Under the pieces are notes generated by a model. That model was not told where the DNA came from. It ran no database searches and was given only the letters and a program-made list of their open reading frames with translations. From contig OY282447.1 of assembly GCA_958296165.1 (NCBI GenBank), positions 1,240,001-1,304,000 on the forward strand: DNA of 64,000 bases. Reading direction: 5' to 3'. Numbering within the stretch: position 1 is the stretch's first letter; each line of letters starts with the position of its first letter. This document shows positions 1 to 8,798 of this stretch, one piece after another. A program made the position numbers and the translations under genes. Origin of the DNA: an uncultured Pseudomonadales bacterium (lineage in GTDB: Bacteria; Pseudomonadota; Gammaproteobacteria; Pseudomonadales; Azotimanducaceae).

Positions 1-2
1 TG

Positions 3-86
3 GACGCGATAGCGGCCGTCACGCGGGAACAATCGATGCTGCGCATGGCGGCCAAGTGCCGGGCGTTGATAGCCAACATGTCGTAA
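3..86 (+). CDS. C-terminal end of an unidentified protein (partial)
   Basis: An open frame enters from the left edge and ends with TAA at 84-86, giving the last 27 residues of a protein that starts outside the window. The tail is helical-looking and charged (ends KCRALIANMS). Nothing in it identifies a family. It reads in the same direction as the genes that follow, with a gap of about 40 bases. It could be a chance open frame, since only 27 codons are visible. Confidence 0.35.
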   Translation, partial: DAIAAVTREQSMLRMAAKCRALIANMS

Positions 87-126
87 GCTCGCAGCGTGCG
101 GATTGCGCAGCGTGCGAGAGGCCAGT

Positions 127-600
127 GTGATCGCCGAACTCGAACAGCCCTACCGGCAAGTGCAGATGTCTCTAGAGCCGCGCAACGAGCTCTTTGCAGC
201 GCTGACGAATGCAGACTTAGCCTTCTCGCCTGGCGGCAGCGCACCCCCGCTGGGCGAACTGTGCGTGAGCTTGGGCGAAACGCAGCATGCCTATGCGGAA
301 TCTTTCCGAACCTTCAAGGCGGACTTCGAGTACCGCTACCCAGACCGCACGATCGTCGGCGACGTCGAGCGCATCCGCATCTGGCACGGCGAACTCGATG
401 CGCAGTTGGATGCGGCGCTGGCGAGCCTGTCCGACGCCGACGCCAAGCGCACCGTCGCCCGCGAAGGCGAGCAAGTACAGCTTGCCGAGCACTTGCTCGT
501 CTACCAGGAGGCGCTGCTGATTTTCTACGGCAAGGTCTTCGTCTATCTGAAGACGCGCGGCCTAGCCATGCCGCGCAAATGGGGCGCTTGGATCGCCTAG
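127..600 (+). CDS. DinB-like four-helix protein, function unknown
   Basis: The product is about 158 residues, mostly helical, with a histidine-containing pattern (LAEHLLVYQEALLIFYGK) that recalls DinB/YfiT-superfamily metal-binding bundles. I infer the family from overall look only. GTG at 127 is preferred as start because GAGAGG lies six bases upstream; in-frame TTG (103) and GTG (112) are alternatives. The stop at 600 is directly followed by the ribosome binding site of msrA, so the two genes are probably co-transcribed. No signal peptide or membrane segment is seen. Confidence 0.6.
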   Translation: MIAELEQPYRQVQMSLEPRNELFAALTNADLAFSPGGSAPPLGELCVSLGETQHAYAESFRTFKADFEYRYPDRTIVGDVERIRIWHGELDAQLDAALASLSDADAKRTVAREGEQVQLAEHLLVYQEALLIFYGKVFVYLKTRGLAMPRKWGAWIA

Positions 601-608
601 GAGGAGGC

Positions 609-1205
609 ATGTTCAATAGAATCTCGACGTTGGCGCTGTGCCTGCTCGCCTGCACGGCGTTCGGCGAACAGAAAACGGTGCTGTTCGCCGGCGGTTGCTT
701 CTGGTGCATGGAGCCGCCCTTCGACGAACTAGACGGCGTGCTGGAGACCACTTCCGGCTACACCGGCGGGCGCACCGAATCGCCAACCTACAAGGAAGTC
801 ACCTACGGCGACACAGGCCACCTAGAGGCAGTAAAGGTCACCTACGACGCCGACAAGGTGGACTTGCGCACCTTGCTGGACGTGTACTGGCGCAACATCG
901 ACCCGTTCGATGACCGCGGCCAGTTCTGCGACAAAGGGCCAAGCTACCGGGCGGCGATTTTCGTGGCCGGCGACGCGGAGCGTGAGTTGGCCGAGGCGAC
1001 GAAGCGCGAGTTGGAAGCCAAGCTAGGCGCCAAGTTCGTCACCCGCATCCTGCCGCGCACCGCGTTCTATGGCGCCGAGGACTACCATCAGGACTACTAC
1101 CGCAAGAACCCGCTGCGCTACAAATACTATCGCCTGCGCTGCGGCCGCGAGAGTCGGCTCCGAGAGGTGTGGGGCACGGCGCGTGGCAGCGAGGGCGCGG
1201 AGTAG
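609..1205 (+). CDS. msrA: Peptide methionine (S)-S-oxide reductase MsrA, exported form
   Basis: MsrA reduces methionine-S-sulfoxide in oxidised proteins. The catalytic motif GCFWCMEPPF follows shortly after the N-terminus, and the family landmarks GYTGG, a YGDTGH segment and a C-terminal EDYHQDYY are present. The 198-residue length is usual for MsrA. The first 19 residues (hydrophobic, ending AFGEQ) look like a Sec signal peptide, so the enzyme probably acts in the periplasm. ATG 609 is chosen because a strong GGAGGAGG stands just upstream; the frame stays open to about position 96, but that extension has no family similarity. Confidence 0.93.
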   Translation: MFNRISTLALCLLACTAFGEQKTVLFAGGCFWCMEPPFDELDGVLETTSGYTGGRTESPTYKEVTYGDTGHLEAVKVTYDADKVDLRTLLDVYWRNIDPFDDRGQFCDKGPSYRAAIFVAGDAERELAEATKRELEAKLGAKFVTRILPRTAFYGAEDYHQDYYRKNPLRYKYYRLRCGRESRLREVWGTARGSEGAE

Positions 1206-1211
1206 GCGCCG

Positions 1212-2225
1212 TTGCTCGCGCCGAGCGTCGTTCGCGATGACGAAGACTTGGCCAGCTTGCTCGCCGCCGGCTGGGGGCTCCGCCTCGCATCCGCGACGCT
1301 TCTGAGCACAGGAACAGCCAACTGCCGCGTGCTGGTGTGCGACGGCGAGCGGTACTTCCTCAAGGAGCATGGCCGTTCCACACAGCCGTTGCAGCTGCAG
1401 CGCGAACGCCGCCTGCTGGCCCATCTAGCCGGTGAACGCATCCCGGTCGGCACTGTCATCAGCACATGCGACGGGGCGGCATTCATCGCCCATCGCGAAC
1501 GCTTGTTTCAGCTGCAGTCGTTCGTAGCGGGCCACACTTGGCCGAAGCACCAAGCACCGCAGTGGCTACTCGAAGAACTGGCCCTAACGCTAGGCAGAAT
1601 CGTCCGTGCTCTGGCGGCAGTGCCCCGTTTGCCAAGCGGCTGCGGCAAGTGGTTTGCCGGGCGCTTGCCGGCGCGGGCACAGCGTCTGCGCGAGCTAGCC
1701 ACGCAGATCGAAGCTGCGCCTTGGCTGCGCGAAGACGAACGCAGTCGCTTGAGCGAGAGTGCGCGAACCAGAGCGCAGATCGTCGAACGCATTGCGGGCT
1801 GTGGCCCGTCCGCACGCGACTTTACGATCGGCAATACACACGGCGACTACTCACTCCTGCAAGTGCTCTGCGCGAACAAGGCGATCTCGGCTGTGGTGGA
1901 CTTCGAGAAGGCGAGCCAACTTCCCTACGTTTGGGAGGTCGTCCGCTCGTTCACTTACGCCCACCCATCGTGCCGGCAGGGTGGTTTGGATCAGGCTGCT
2001 CTAGAGCACTACTTTAGGGCGTTCGAGTCGGTCATGCCGTTGCGGACGGGCGAACGCCGCCGATCCTTGGCGCCATACCTGCTGCAGTTGGCCCAGAGCA
2101 CGTTCGGCTTCGCGCAACTGGCGGCAAGCGCAACGCCAAACCAAAGAGACTTGGTCGAGTTCGCCTGCTGGCGTACTGCCATGTGCAAGACGTTGCAGGC
2201 GCTGCCCCTCGCAAACGCCGCGTAA
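1212..2225 (+). CDS. Aminoglycoside phosphotransferase/choline kinase-family protein
   Basis: This 337-residue protein has the fold signature of small-molecule kinases: an N-terminal lobe with a lysine in YFLKEHG, a catalytic loop [10 protein letters not shown], and a metal-binding VVDFEKA in place of the usual DFD or DFE. The substrate cannot be told from sequence; relatives act on aminoglycosides, choline, homoserine and other small molecules. It starts with TTG seven bases after the msrA stop, so it is probably in the same operon. The loop has Gln where many family members have Asn after HGD, which may reduce or change activity. Confidence 0.7.
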   Translation: MLAPSVVRDDEDLASLLAAGWGLRLASATLLSTGTANCRVLVCDGERYFLKEHGRSTQPLQLQRERRLLAHLAGERIPVGTVISTCDGAAFIAHRERLFQLQSFVAGHTWPKHQAPQWLLEELALTLGRIVRALAAVPRLPSGCGKWFAGRLPARAQRLRELATQIEAAPWLREDERSRLSESARTRAQIVERIAGCGPSARDFTIGNTHGDYSLLQVLCANKAISAVVDFEKASQLPYVWEVVRSFTYAHPSCRQGGLDQAALEHYFRAFESVMPLRTGERRRSLAPYLLQLAQSTFGFAQLAASATPNQRDLVEFACWRTAMCKTLQALPLANAA

Positions 2226-2274
2226 GAGCGGCAGAGCGGCGCGGTTTGGTTCCCAACAGCACGGTTCGTTCCGT

Positions 2275-2280
2275 TACAAT
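2275..2280 (+). promoter_or_regulatory. Possible -10 element upstream of rpsP
   Basis: TACAAT (5 of 6 consensus) lies 38 bases before the rpsP start, in the only sizeable gap before the operon. I see no good -35 at standard spacing, so this is a weak call based on the -10 hexamer and position. Confidence 0.35.
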
Positions 2281-2317
2281 CGCGCACCCTCACACCACCA
2301 TACAAGCGGGCACCGTC

Positions 2318-2629
2318 TTGATCACGATTCGGTTGGCGCGCCGCGGCGCCAAGAAGATGCCTTTCTACCACCTCACCGTGGCGGAGAAGTCGGCCAAGCG
2401 CGACGGTCGGTTCATCGAGCGGGTCGGCTTCTACAATCCGGTCGCACGCGGGCAAGAAGAGGAACTGCGCATCGACTTGGCGCGCGTGGATTACTGGCTG
2501 AGCTGCGGCGCCGTGCCTACCGAACGCGCCGCCAATCTCGTCAAGCGCTGGCGCAAGCAGCAGGCCGCGCAAGCGGCTCAGTCCGCCGAGGTCGCCGCGG
2601 CGGAGCAAGGCGCCGTCGAAACCGCTTGA
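2318..2629 (+). CDS. rpsP: 30S ribosomal protein S16
   Basis: S16 is a small-subunit assembly protein. The N-terminus [19 protein letters not shown] matches the family closely, and the body (GFYNP, a DYWLSCGA segment ending in [11 protein letters not shown]) is typical. The product is 103 residues with an alanine- and glutamine-rich tail, somewhat longer than usual. TTG 2318 is chosen because S16 proteins begin at this residue; the upstream frame is open but unrelated. It heads the rpsP-rimM-trmD-rplS operon, and its stop overlaps the rimM start. Confidence 0.95.
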   Translation: MITIRLARRGAKKMPFYHLTVAEKSAKRDGRFIERVGFYNPVARGQEEELRIDLARVDYWLSCGAVPTERAANLVKRWRKQQAAQAAQSAEVAAAEQGAVETA

Positions 2630-3132
2630 AGTCGGCCGCCGTCGTCGTCATTGGCACGGTCGGCGCACCCTTTGGCGTAAAAGGATGGATGCATGTGAAG
2701 TCGTCTACCCAGCCGCCTGAGAACATCCTCGCCTACCGCCCCTGGCAGCTCGACCGCGGCGACCACTGGCAGACCGTCGATGCGGAAGCGCACGCCCATC
2801 GCGGCGGCTTCATCGCCCGCCTGCCGGGAGTGGCGGATCGCGACGCGGCGGCGCTCTTGGCGGGTACGCAGATCGGCGTGGACAGGAACGTGCTGCCCGC
2901 ACTCGACGCGGACGAATACTATTGGCGCGATCTGATCGGCTTGCGCGTGCGCAACCTCGCCGGCGAGAACTTGGGCCAAATCGCGCGGCTGCTGCCAACG
3001 CCCGCCCACGACGTGCTGGTGATTGTCGATGCAGACTGCGAGCGGCTGATTCCTTTCGTGCGCAACGCCGTGCGGGAGGTCGACACGGTCGCTCGTTCAG
3101 TCGTAGTCGATTGGCAGCGCGATTGGCACTAG
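2626..3132 (+). CDS. rimM: 16S rRNA processing/30S maturation factor RimM
   Basis: RimM binds S19 and helps mature the 30S head domain. The N-terminal barrel is marked by [17 protein letters not shown], the middle by a YYWRDLIGL segment and the C-terminal PRC-barrel by [18 protein letters not shown]. The 168-residue length is normal. The TTG start overlaps the rpsP TGA (TTGA), which suggests translational coupling. Position between rpsP and trmD is the standard bacterial order. Confidence 0.95.
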   Translation: MKSAAVVVIGTVGAPFGVKGWMHVKSSTQPPENILAYRPWQLDRGDHWQTVDAEAHAHRGGFIARLPGVADRDAAALLAGTQIGVDRNVLPALDADEYYWRDLIGLRVRNLAGENLGQIARLLPTPAHDVLVIVDADCERLIPFVRNAVREVDTVARSVVVDWQRDWH

Positions 3133-3157
3133 TGGCCGAGCGAGCGAGATCGTGGCA

Positions 3158-3916
3158 ATGGCCGCCCTGCAAACCGCCGTCGTCAGCCTGTTCCCGGAGC
3201 TGATCGAGACGGCGCTGTCGATCGGCATCACTGGCCGCACGGTTCGAGATGGGCGTCTCGCTTGTCGAACCTACAACCCCAGAGACTACGCCGACGACGC
3301 GCGACAGACTGTCGACGATCGCCCGTTCGGCGGCGGCCCCGGCATGGTGATGACAGTCGGGCCGTTGCGGCGAGCCGTGTACGCTGCAAGAACGGCGCTG
3401 CCGGTCGATGCTCCGGCCATCTTTCTCACTCCGCAGGGCGAACGTTTCGACCAGCGCATCGCCGCAGAGCTTGCGGGTCTGCCGGCTTTCGTGCTGGTGG
3501 CGGCGCGCTACGAAGGCGTGGACGAGCGCTTTATCGCGACGGAGGTGGAGCGCGAGCTGTCCATCGGCGACTATGTGCTCGCCGGCGGCGAGCTGCCGGC
3601 CCTCGTGGTGCTCGATGCAGTTGCCCGATTGTTGCCAGGCGCACTCGGCAACCCAGAGTCCATCACCGCCGAATCGCATGTAGACGGATTGCTCGATTGG
3701 CCGCACTATACGCGCCCCGAGGTCGAGACGCGCCCCGAGGCCGAGCAGCGCGTTCCGGCGGTGCTGCTGTCGGGCGATCACGGCGCGGTGGCGACGTGGC
3801 GGCGGCAGCAGGCGTTGGCTCGAACCTGGCAGCGACGCCCGGACCTACTGCTGGACAGACATTTGACGGCAGCGGATCGCGCTCTTTTGGCAGAGTGCAT
3901 CGACGAACACACTTGA
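3158..3916 (+). CDS. trmD: tRNA (guanine-N1)-methyltransferase TrmD
   Basis: TrmD methylates G37 next to the anticodon of tRNAs reading CNN and GGN-type codons, using S-adenosylmethionine, and prevents frameshifting. The trefoil-knot SPOUT motifs are present: FGGGPGMVM, a RYEGVDERF segment, and IGDYVLAGGELPALV, followed by the C-terminal helical domain. The product is about 252 residues, as expected. ATG 3158 is taken; GTG 3152 in frame two codons earlier is possible. Confidence 0.95.
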   Translation: MAALQTAVVSLFPELIETALSIGITGRTVRDGRLACRTYNPRDYADDARQTVDDRPFGGGPGMVMTVGPLRRAVYAARTALPVDAPAIFLTPQGERFDQRIAAELAGLPAFVLVAARYEGVDERFIATEVERELSIGDYVLAGGELPALVVLDAVARLLPGALGNPESITAESHVDGLLDWPHYTRPEVETRPEAEQRVPAVLLSGDHGAVATWRRQQALARTWQRRPDLLLDRHLTAADRALLAECIDEHT

Positions 3917-3945
3917 ACGAATTGGCGACTTGAGGAGGGCGACAC

Positions 3946-4296
3946 ATGCGCCGCAACAGCGTGATAGAAGAGCTGGAGAACCAGCAGATGAAGGACGACA
4001 TCCCGGATTTCGGGCCGGGCGACACCTTGGTGGTGCAGGTGCGCGTTCGGGAAGGCAGCCGCGAACGCCTGCAAGCGTTCGAGGGAGTCGTGATCGGCAA
4101 GCGCAATCGGGGCCTCAATTCCGCCTTCACCTTGCGCAAGATGTCGCACGGCGTGGGCGTCGAGCGTACCTTTCAGGCGCATAGTCCGCTGATCGCATCC
4201 ATCGCCGTCAAGCGCCGCGGCGACGTACGCAAAGCCAAGCTCTATTACCTGCGCGAACGGCGCGGTCGGGCGGCGCGCATCCGCGAGAAGGTCTGA
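3946..4296 (+). CDS. rplS: 50S ribosomal protein L19
   Basis: L19 sits at the 30S-50S interface. The 116 residues contain the family signatures [40 protein letters not shown] and [20 protein letters not shown] (each conserved as in other L19 proteins). A GAGGAGGG ribosome binding site precedes ATG 3946. It closes the rpsP operon; xerD starts 15 bases after its stop. Confidence 0.96.
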   Translation: MRRNSVIEELENQQMKDDIPDFGPGDTLVVQVRVREGSRERLQAFEGVVIGKRNRGLNSAFTLRKMSHGVGVERTFQAHSPLIASIAVKRRGDVRKAKLYYLRERRGRAARIREKV

Positions 4297-4310
4297 CTTA
4301 GAGATCGCCA

Positions 4311-5267
4311 ATGAGAAGCAGGGACGCTTCACAACCCAACCCCGCGCCCTCGCAAGACCCGCACGACCTGAACCGGCTTTGCGGCAGCGCAATCGATGCC
4401 CACTTGGACTACCTGTGGCTCGAGCGGGGCTTGAGCCGTGCGACCCTAACCGGCTATCGGCAGGACCTCGTCGGCTTGGCGCACTGGCTGCGCCGCGACT
4501 TGAATACCGCAGCCGAAGCCGACTTGCAGCAGTATCTGGCCGAGTGCTTGGCGGCACGCCGGTCGCCGCGCACCGTGGCGCGGCTTCTCTCCGCAGCGCG
4601 TGGCTTCTATCGCCGCGCCGTCGAGACTGGCGCCATCGCCGCCGATCCCACCGCCAACTTGAGCAGCCCCTTGCTCGGCCGGCCGCTGCCAGGCTCGTTG
4701 TCGGAAGAGGAAGTGGAACGGCTGCTGAACGCGCCGCGAAGCGACGATCCTTTCGGCGAGCCCACCGGCTATCGAGACCGCGTGATGCTGGAGACCCTGT
4801 ATGCGACCGGCTTGCGCGTGAGCGAACTGGTCTCGTTGACGTTGGCCACGGTGAATCTGCGCACCGGCGCGGTGCAGGTAGTGGGCAAGGGCGGCAAAGA
4901 ACGCCTCGTGCCGGTGGGCGAAGTCGCCTTGGCTTGGATCGAGCGCTATCTGACCACGGCCCGCCCGGCGGTTCTCAAAGGCCGCCGCAGCGACGCGCTG
5001 TTTCCGAGCAACCGCGCCAAGGCGATGACGCGGCAGACGTTCTGGCATGCCATCAAGCGCTATGCGATCGCGGCCGGCATCGGCCGCGACATATCCCCGC
5101 ACACTTTGCGGCACGCCTTCGCCACCCATTTGGTGAACCATGGCGCCGATCTGCGCGCGGTGCAGCTGATGCTCGGCCATGCGGACTTATCGACCACGCA
5201 GATTTATACTCACGTCGCACGCGACCGCTTGAAACGGTTGCATTCGGAACATCATCCGCGCGGTTGA
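4311..5267 (+). CDS. xerD: Site-specific tyrosine recombinase XerD
   Basis: XerD with XerC resolves chromosome dimers at dif under FtsK control. The 318-residue protein has an N-terminal SAM-like core-binding domain (about 25-115) and a C-terminal catalytic domain with all catalytic residues: Arg169 in ATGLRVSEL, Lys193/196 in GKGGKERLVP, His264 and Arg267 in HTLRHAFATHL, His290 in LGHADLSTTQIYTH and nucleophile Tyr299. Neighbour dsbC downstream is the order seen in other gammaproteobacteria, supporting XerD rather than XerC or an element integrase. Confidence 0.93.
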   Translation: MRSRDASQPNPAPSQDPHDLNRLCGSAIDAHLDYLWLERGLSRATLTGYRQDLVGLAHWLRRDLNTAAEADLQQYLAECLAARRSPRTVARLLSAARGFYRRAVETGAIAADPTANLSSPLLGRPLPGSLSEEEVERLLNAPRSDDPFGEPTGYRDRVMLETLYATGLRVSELVSLTLATVNLRTGAVQVVGKGGKERLVPVGEVALAWIERYLTTARPAVLKGRRSDALFPSNRAKAMTRQTFWHAIKRYAIAAGIGRDISPHTLRHAFATHLVNHGADLRAVQLMLGHADLSTTQIYTHVARDRLKRLHSEHHPRG

Positions 5268-5314
5268 TGTCGAGAACCTTGGCCGATCCGTTGGCGTCCA
5301 TTAGGAGAAGGCAC

Positions 5315-6043
5315 TTGAATCATCGCCTCTACACCGCTGCGCTGGCCCTGCTGGGCTTGGCGCCGATCTACGCGGACGAGCCGAGCTCCGCTCAGGCTAT
5401 CGAGGCCGTCGAGAATTGCGTGCAGACCTTGGGCTTCAGCGTGCAAACCGTCCGCCCGGCGCCGATCTCCGGCATGCAGGAGGTGGAGATCGACGGTGGC
5501 GAGTACCTTTACGTCACCGAAGATTGCCGCTACCTCTTGGCAGGCAATCTCTACGAGCTGCGCGACGACGACATCGTCGGCATCACCGAGCGCCGCCGCA
5601 ACGGCCGGCGCCAGGCGCTGCTGGCGGCAGTGCCGGTTTCGGAAATGCTGGTGTACAGCCCCGAGTCCGACACGCGCGCCGCCGTGGCGGTGTTCACGGA
5701 CACCGATTGCGGCTACTGCCGGCGCTTGCACACCAGCATGGTCGAGTACCACGCGCTCGGCATCGAAGTGCGCTATTTGGCGTACCCGCGCGCCGGCGTC
5801 GGTTCGCCCACCTACGAGAGCATGGTCTCGGCCTGGTGCGCGAGCGATCCCTTGGAAGCATTGACGACGTTGAAGCGGGGCGAGGAAATCCCGGCAAAGA
5901 GTTGCGTCAATCCTGTGGCCGAACACTACGAGCTTGGTCAACAGGTGGGCCTCACCGGCACGCCAGCCCTCGTCCTGCCGGATGGCAAGCTGGTGAACGG
6001 CCTTGTGGGGCCCTCGCAACTCGCTCAGATGCTGGGGATTTGA
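5315..6043 (+). CDS. dsbC: Periplasmic thiol:disulfide isomerase DsbC
   Basis: DsbC corrects wrong disulfides in periplasmic proteins and is kept reduced by DsbD. The 242-residue product starts with a signal peptide ending near PIYADE, has a dimerisation region (ISGMQEVEIDGGEYLYVTED) and a thioredoxin domain with active site DTDCGYCRRLH and cis-Pro loop TGTPALVLPDG. TTG 5315 is chosen because AGGAGAAGG stands eight bases upstream and the signal peptide begins there. A DsbD-type reductase lies at 14.4 kb, though not linked. Confidence 0.92.
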   Translation: MNHRLYTAALALLGLAPIYADEPSSAQAIEAVENCVQTLGFSVQTVRPAPISGMQEVEIDGGEYLYVTEDCRYLLAGNLYELRDDDIVGITERRRNGRRQALLAAVPVSEMLVYSPESDTRAAVAVFTDTDCGYCRRLHTSMVEYHALGIEVRYLAYPRAGVGSPTYESMVSAWCASDPLEALTTLKRGEEIPAKSCVNPVAEHYELGQQVGLTGTPALVLPDGKLVNGLVGPSQLAQMLGI

Positions 6044-6046
6044 GCC

Positions 6047-7339
6047 TTGGCCAGCCCTCTGCGCGTCGGCCTGGCCGGCCTCGGCACCGTTGGCGCTAGC
6101 GTAGTCAAGCTGCTCGTCGCGAATCGGGATGCCGTCGCCACGCGAGCCGGCCGCCCGATCCACCTGGCGCGCGTTGCCAGCCGGACGCCAAAGCCAGACG
6201 TCGACCTCGGCGGCGCGACATTCAACACCGACCTCGCCAGCCTAGGCGCAGCGGACGTCGACGTAGTCGTCGAACTGATCGGCGGCGACGGCGCTGCAAG
6301 GACGCTGGTCGAGACCGCACTGCAAGCGGGCAAGCACGTCGTCACGGCCAACAAGGCGCTCTTGGCAGCCTGCGGCGACGATCTCTTCGCAGCCGCTGGC
6401 CGGCAGGGGCTGTCGATCGGCTTCGAGGCATCGGTCGCTGGCGGCATCCCCATCGTCAACGCTCTGCGCACCGGCTTGGCATCCAATCGCATCGACGCCT
6501 TGGCCGGCATCGTCAACGGCACGTCGAACTACATCCTCACGGCGATGGAGGAAGATGGTTGCAGCTTCGGCGAAGCGCTCGCTCGAGCGCAGCAGTTGGG
6601 CTACGCAGAGGCCGATCCGACCTTCGACGTGGAGGGCATCGACGCCGCCCAGAAGCTTGCCGTGCTGGCCGCCTTGGCCTTCGACACCCGCATCGCCTTC
6701 GATGGCGTAGCCACCGAAGGAATCGCCAACGTGGACATCGAAGACATCCGCCATGCCCGCGAACTGGGCTTTTCCATCAAGCACTTGGCAATAGCGCGTC
6801 TGCGCGAGGGCGGCGTGGAAGCGCGCGTCCATCCGGCGCTGGTGCCGGAATCCTTGCTGATCGCCAAGGTGTCCGGCGTGATGAATGCGGTGATGGCGCA
6901 CGGCGACGCGGTGGGGCCGACGTTGTTCATAGGCCCCGGCGCCGGCGGGATGCCCACCGCATCGGCGGTCGTCGCAGACTTGGTAGAGCTGGCGCGCGGC
7001 ACTTTGGCAACACCGAAGCAAGCCAGCCGACAGCTCGCCAGCTCGGGCGTAGGCAGCGTGATTTGTCCGCACTACCTCAAAATCCCGGCCATCGACAAGG
7101 CCGGCGTGTTCGCTGAAGTCGCCGACGTGCTGAGCCGCCATAAGATCTCCATCGAAGCGGTCATCCAACGCCCGCCGAGCAGCAGCGCAACATCGGTACA
7201 CATCGTCATCCTCACCAACGACATCGCCGAACGGGAAATCGAAACGACGCTCGCCGAGCTAGGCGGCCTTGCCGGCGTGTGCGGGCCAATCACGCGCATC
7301 CGCGTTGCGGACCTAGACGCAATGATGCCAAGCGCCTGA
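6047..7339 (+). CDS. hom: Homoserine dehydrogenase
   Basis: Hom reduces aspartate semialdehyde to homoserine on the way to threonine and methionine. The 430-residue monofunctional form has an N-terminal Rossmann motif (GLAGLGTVGASVVKLL), catalytic and substrate segments (VTANKALLA, GGIPIVN, GIVNGTSNYILT) and a C-terminal ACT domain (GVFAEVADVLSRHKISIEAV) expected to sense threonine. It begins with TTG three bases after the dsbC stop. Threonine synthase, the usual next gene, is absent here; glcD follows instead. Confidence 0.95.
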   Translation: MASPLRVGLAGLGTVGASVVKLLVANRDAVATRAGRPIHLARVASRTPKPDVDLGGATFNTDLASLGAADVDVVVELIGGDGAARTLVETALQAGKHVVTANKALLAACGDDLFAAAGRQGLSIGFEASVAGGIPIVNALRTGLASNRIDALAGIVNGTSNYILTAMEEDGCSFGEALARAQQLGYAEADPTFDVEGIDAAQKLAVLAALAFDTRIAFDGVATEGIANVDIEDIRHARELGFSIKHLAIARLREGGVEARVHPALVPESLLIAKVSGVMNAVMAHGDAVGPTLFIGPGAGGMPTASAVVADLVELARGTLATPKQASRQLASSGVGSVICPHYLKIPAIDKAGVFAEVADVLSRHKISIEAVIQRPPSSSATSVHIVILTNDIAEREIETTLAELGGLAGVCGPITRIRVADLDAMMPSA

Positions 7340-7346
7340 AGGCCCG

Positions 7347-8798
7347 ATGTCTAACGACGCCGTCCTGGAGCAGCTGCGACGCTGTTTGCCCGCATCGTCG
7401 TTGATCACCGGCGAGCACGCCGTGCGCCCGTTCGAGACCGACGGCCTCACGGCGATCCGCGAACGGCCGTGGGCAGTGGCTCTGCCGGACGACGTGGAAC
7501 AGGTGCGGGCCGTGCTGCGCATCTGCCGCCAGAACGATGTGCCGGTGGTGACCCGTGGCGCCGGCACCGGCCTCTCCGGCGGCGCCCGGCCTTTGCGGAA
7601 CGGGCTATTGCTGGCCATGACCAAGATGAACCGCATCAAGGAGGTGGATCTCGACGCCTGCACGGCTACGGTGGAACCGGGCGTCACCAATCTCTCCATC
7701 AGCCAGGCGGTGCGGCAGCACAACCTCTACTACGCGCCGGATCCGTCTTCACAGATCGCGTGCAGCATCGGCGGCAACGTCGCCGAGAACTCCGGCGGCG
7801 TGCATTGCCTCAAGTACGGGCTGACGGTTCACAACGTGCTGGGGCTGCGGATAGAGACTTTCGAGGGCGACGAGCTGGTGCTCGGCAGCAAGTGCTTGGA
7901 ACAGGCCGGCCTCGATTGGCTGGCCGTGATGATCGGCTCCGAGGGAATGCTCGGCGTGGTCACCGAAGTCACGGTAAAGCTGCTGCCGCTGCCCGAGGCC
8001 AAGCGCGTGCTGCTGGCGAGCTTCCGTGCGGTGCAAGACGCTGGCGACGCCGTAGGCGCGATCATCGCCGCCGGCATCGTGCCTGCTGGCCTGGAGATGA
8101 TGGACAGCCCCGCCATCCGCGCCGCCGAGGACTTCGCCGCCGCCGGCTACCCGCGCGACGCGGCCGCCATCCTGCTGTGCGAGCTCGACGGCACCGAAGA
8201 AGAAGTGGAAGCCGATGCCCGACGCATGCAAGCCGTGCTGGCAGCGCACCGCGCCGATGTGCGCGTGGCCAGCGACGAAGCCGAGCGGGAACGCCTATGG
8301 AAAGGGCGCAAGTCGGCATTTCCGGCGATGGGCCGCATCGCGCCGGACTACTACTGCATGGACGGCACCATTCCGCGCCGCGCACTGGCCGAAGTGCTCG
8401 GCGCTATCGCCGCCTTTGCCAGCGAGTACCAGCTACGCGTCGCCAACGTATTCCACGCCGGCGACGGCAACCTGCATCCCCTGATCCTCTACGACGCCAA
8501 CCAACCCGGCGAACTGCACCGCGCCGAGGAGCTGGGCAGGCGCATCCTGGGCCTTTGCGTGCAGGTCGGCGGAACGGTCACCGGCGAACACGGCGTTGGC
8601 GTGGAGAAGCTGGATCCTATGTGCGAGCAGTTCACGGCTGCGGAACTGGCGCAATTCCACCGATTGAAGGCGGCTCTCGACCCTGCCGGCTTGATGAACC
8701 CAGGCAAGGCCATCCCCACGTTGGCGCACTGTGCCGAACTGGGCGGCATGCACGTACACGGCGGGCGGTTGCCGCACCCGGAGTTGGAGCGCCTGTAG
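7347..8798 (+). CDS. glcD: Glycolate oxidase FAD subunit GlcD
   Basis: GlcD is the FAD-binding catalytic subunit of glycolate dehydrogenase, converting glycolate to glyoxylate. The PCMH-type FAD domain is clear (VVTRGAGTGLSGGA, DPSSQIACSIGGNVAENSGG, GLRIETFEGDEL) and the C-terminal FAD-oxidase domain carries VFHAGDGNLHP and VTGEHGVGVEKL. The 483-residue length is normal. It is directly followed, without a gap, by glcE and then glcF, which overlap, so the three subunits are made from one transcript. Confidence 0.94.
   Translation: MSNDAVLEQLRRCLPASSLITGEHAVRPFETDGLTAIRERPWAVALPDDVEQVRAVLRICRQNDVPVVTRGAGTGLSGGARPLRNGLLLAMTKMNRIKEVDLDACTATVEPGVTNLSISQAVRQHNLYYAPDPSSQIACSIGGNVAENSGGVHCLKYGLTVHNVLGLRIETFEGDELVLGSKCLEQAGLDWLAVMIGSEGMLGVVTEVTVKLLPLPEAKRVLLASFRAVQDAGDAVGAIIAAGIVPAGLEMMDSPAIRAAEDFAAAGYPRDAAAILLCELDGTEEEVEADARRMQAVLAAHRADVRVASDEAERERLWKGRKSAFPAMGRIAPDYYCMDGTIPRRALAEVLGAIAAFASEYQLRVANVFHAGDGNLHPLILYDANQPGELHRAEELGRRILGLCVQVGGTVTGEHGVGVEKLDPMCEQFTAAELAQFHRLKAALDPAGLMNPGKAIPTLAHCAELGGMHVHGGRLPHPELERL

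Noticed and set aside
96-608. N-terminal extension of msrA to position 96
   Set aside because: The extension overlaps the DinB-like gene in another frame, while ATG 609 has a strong ribosome binding site and a signal peptide.
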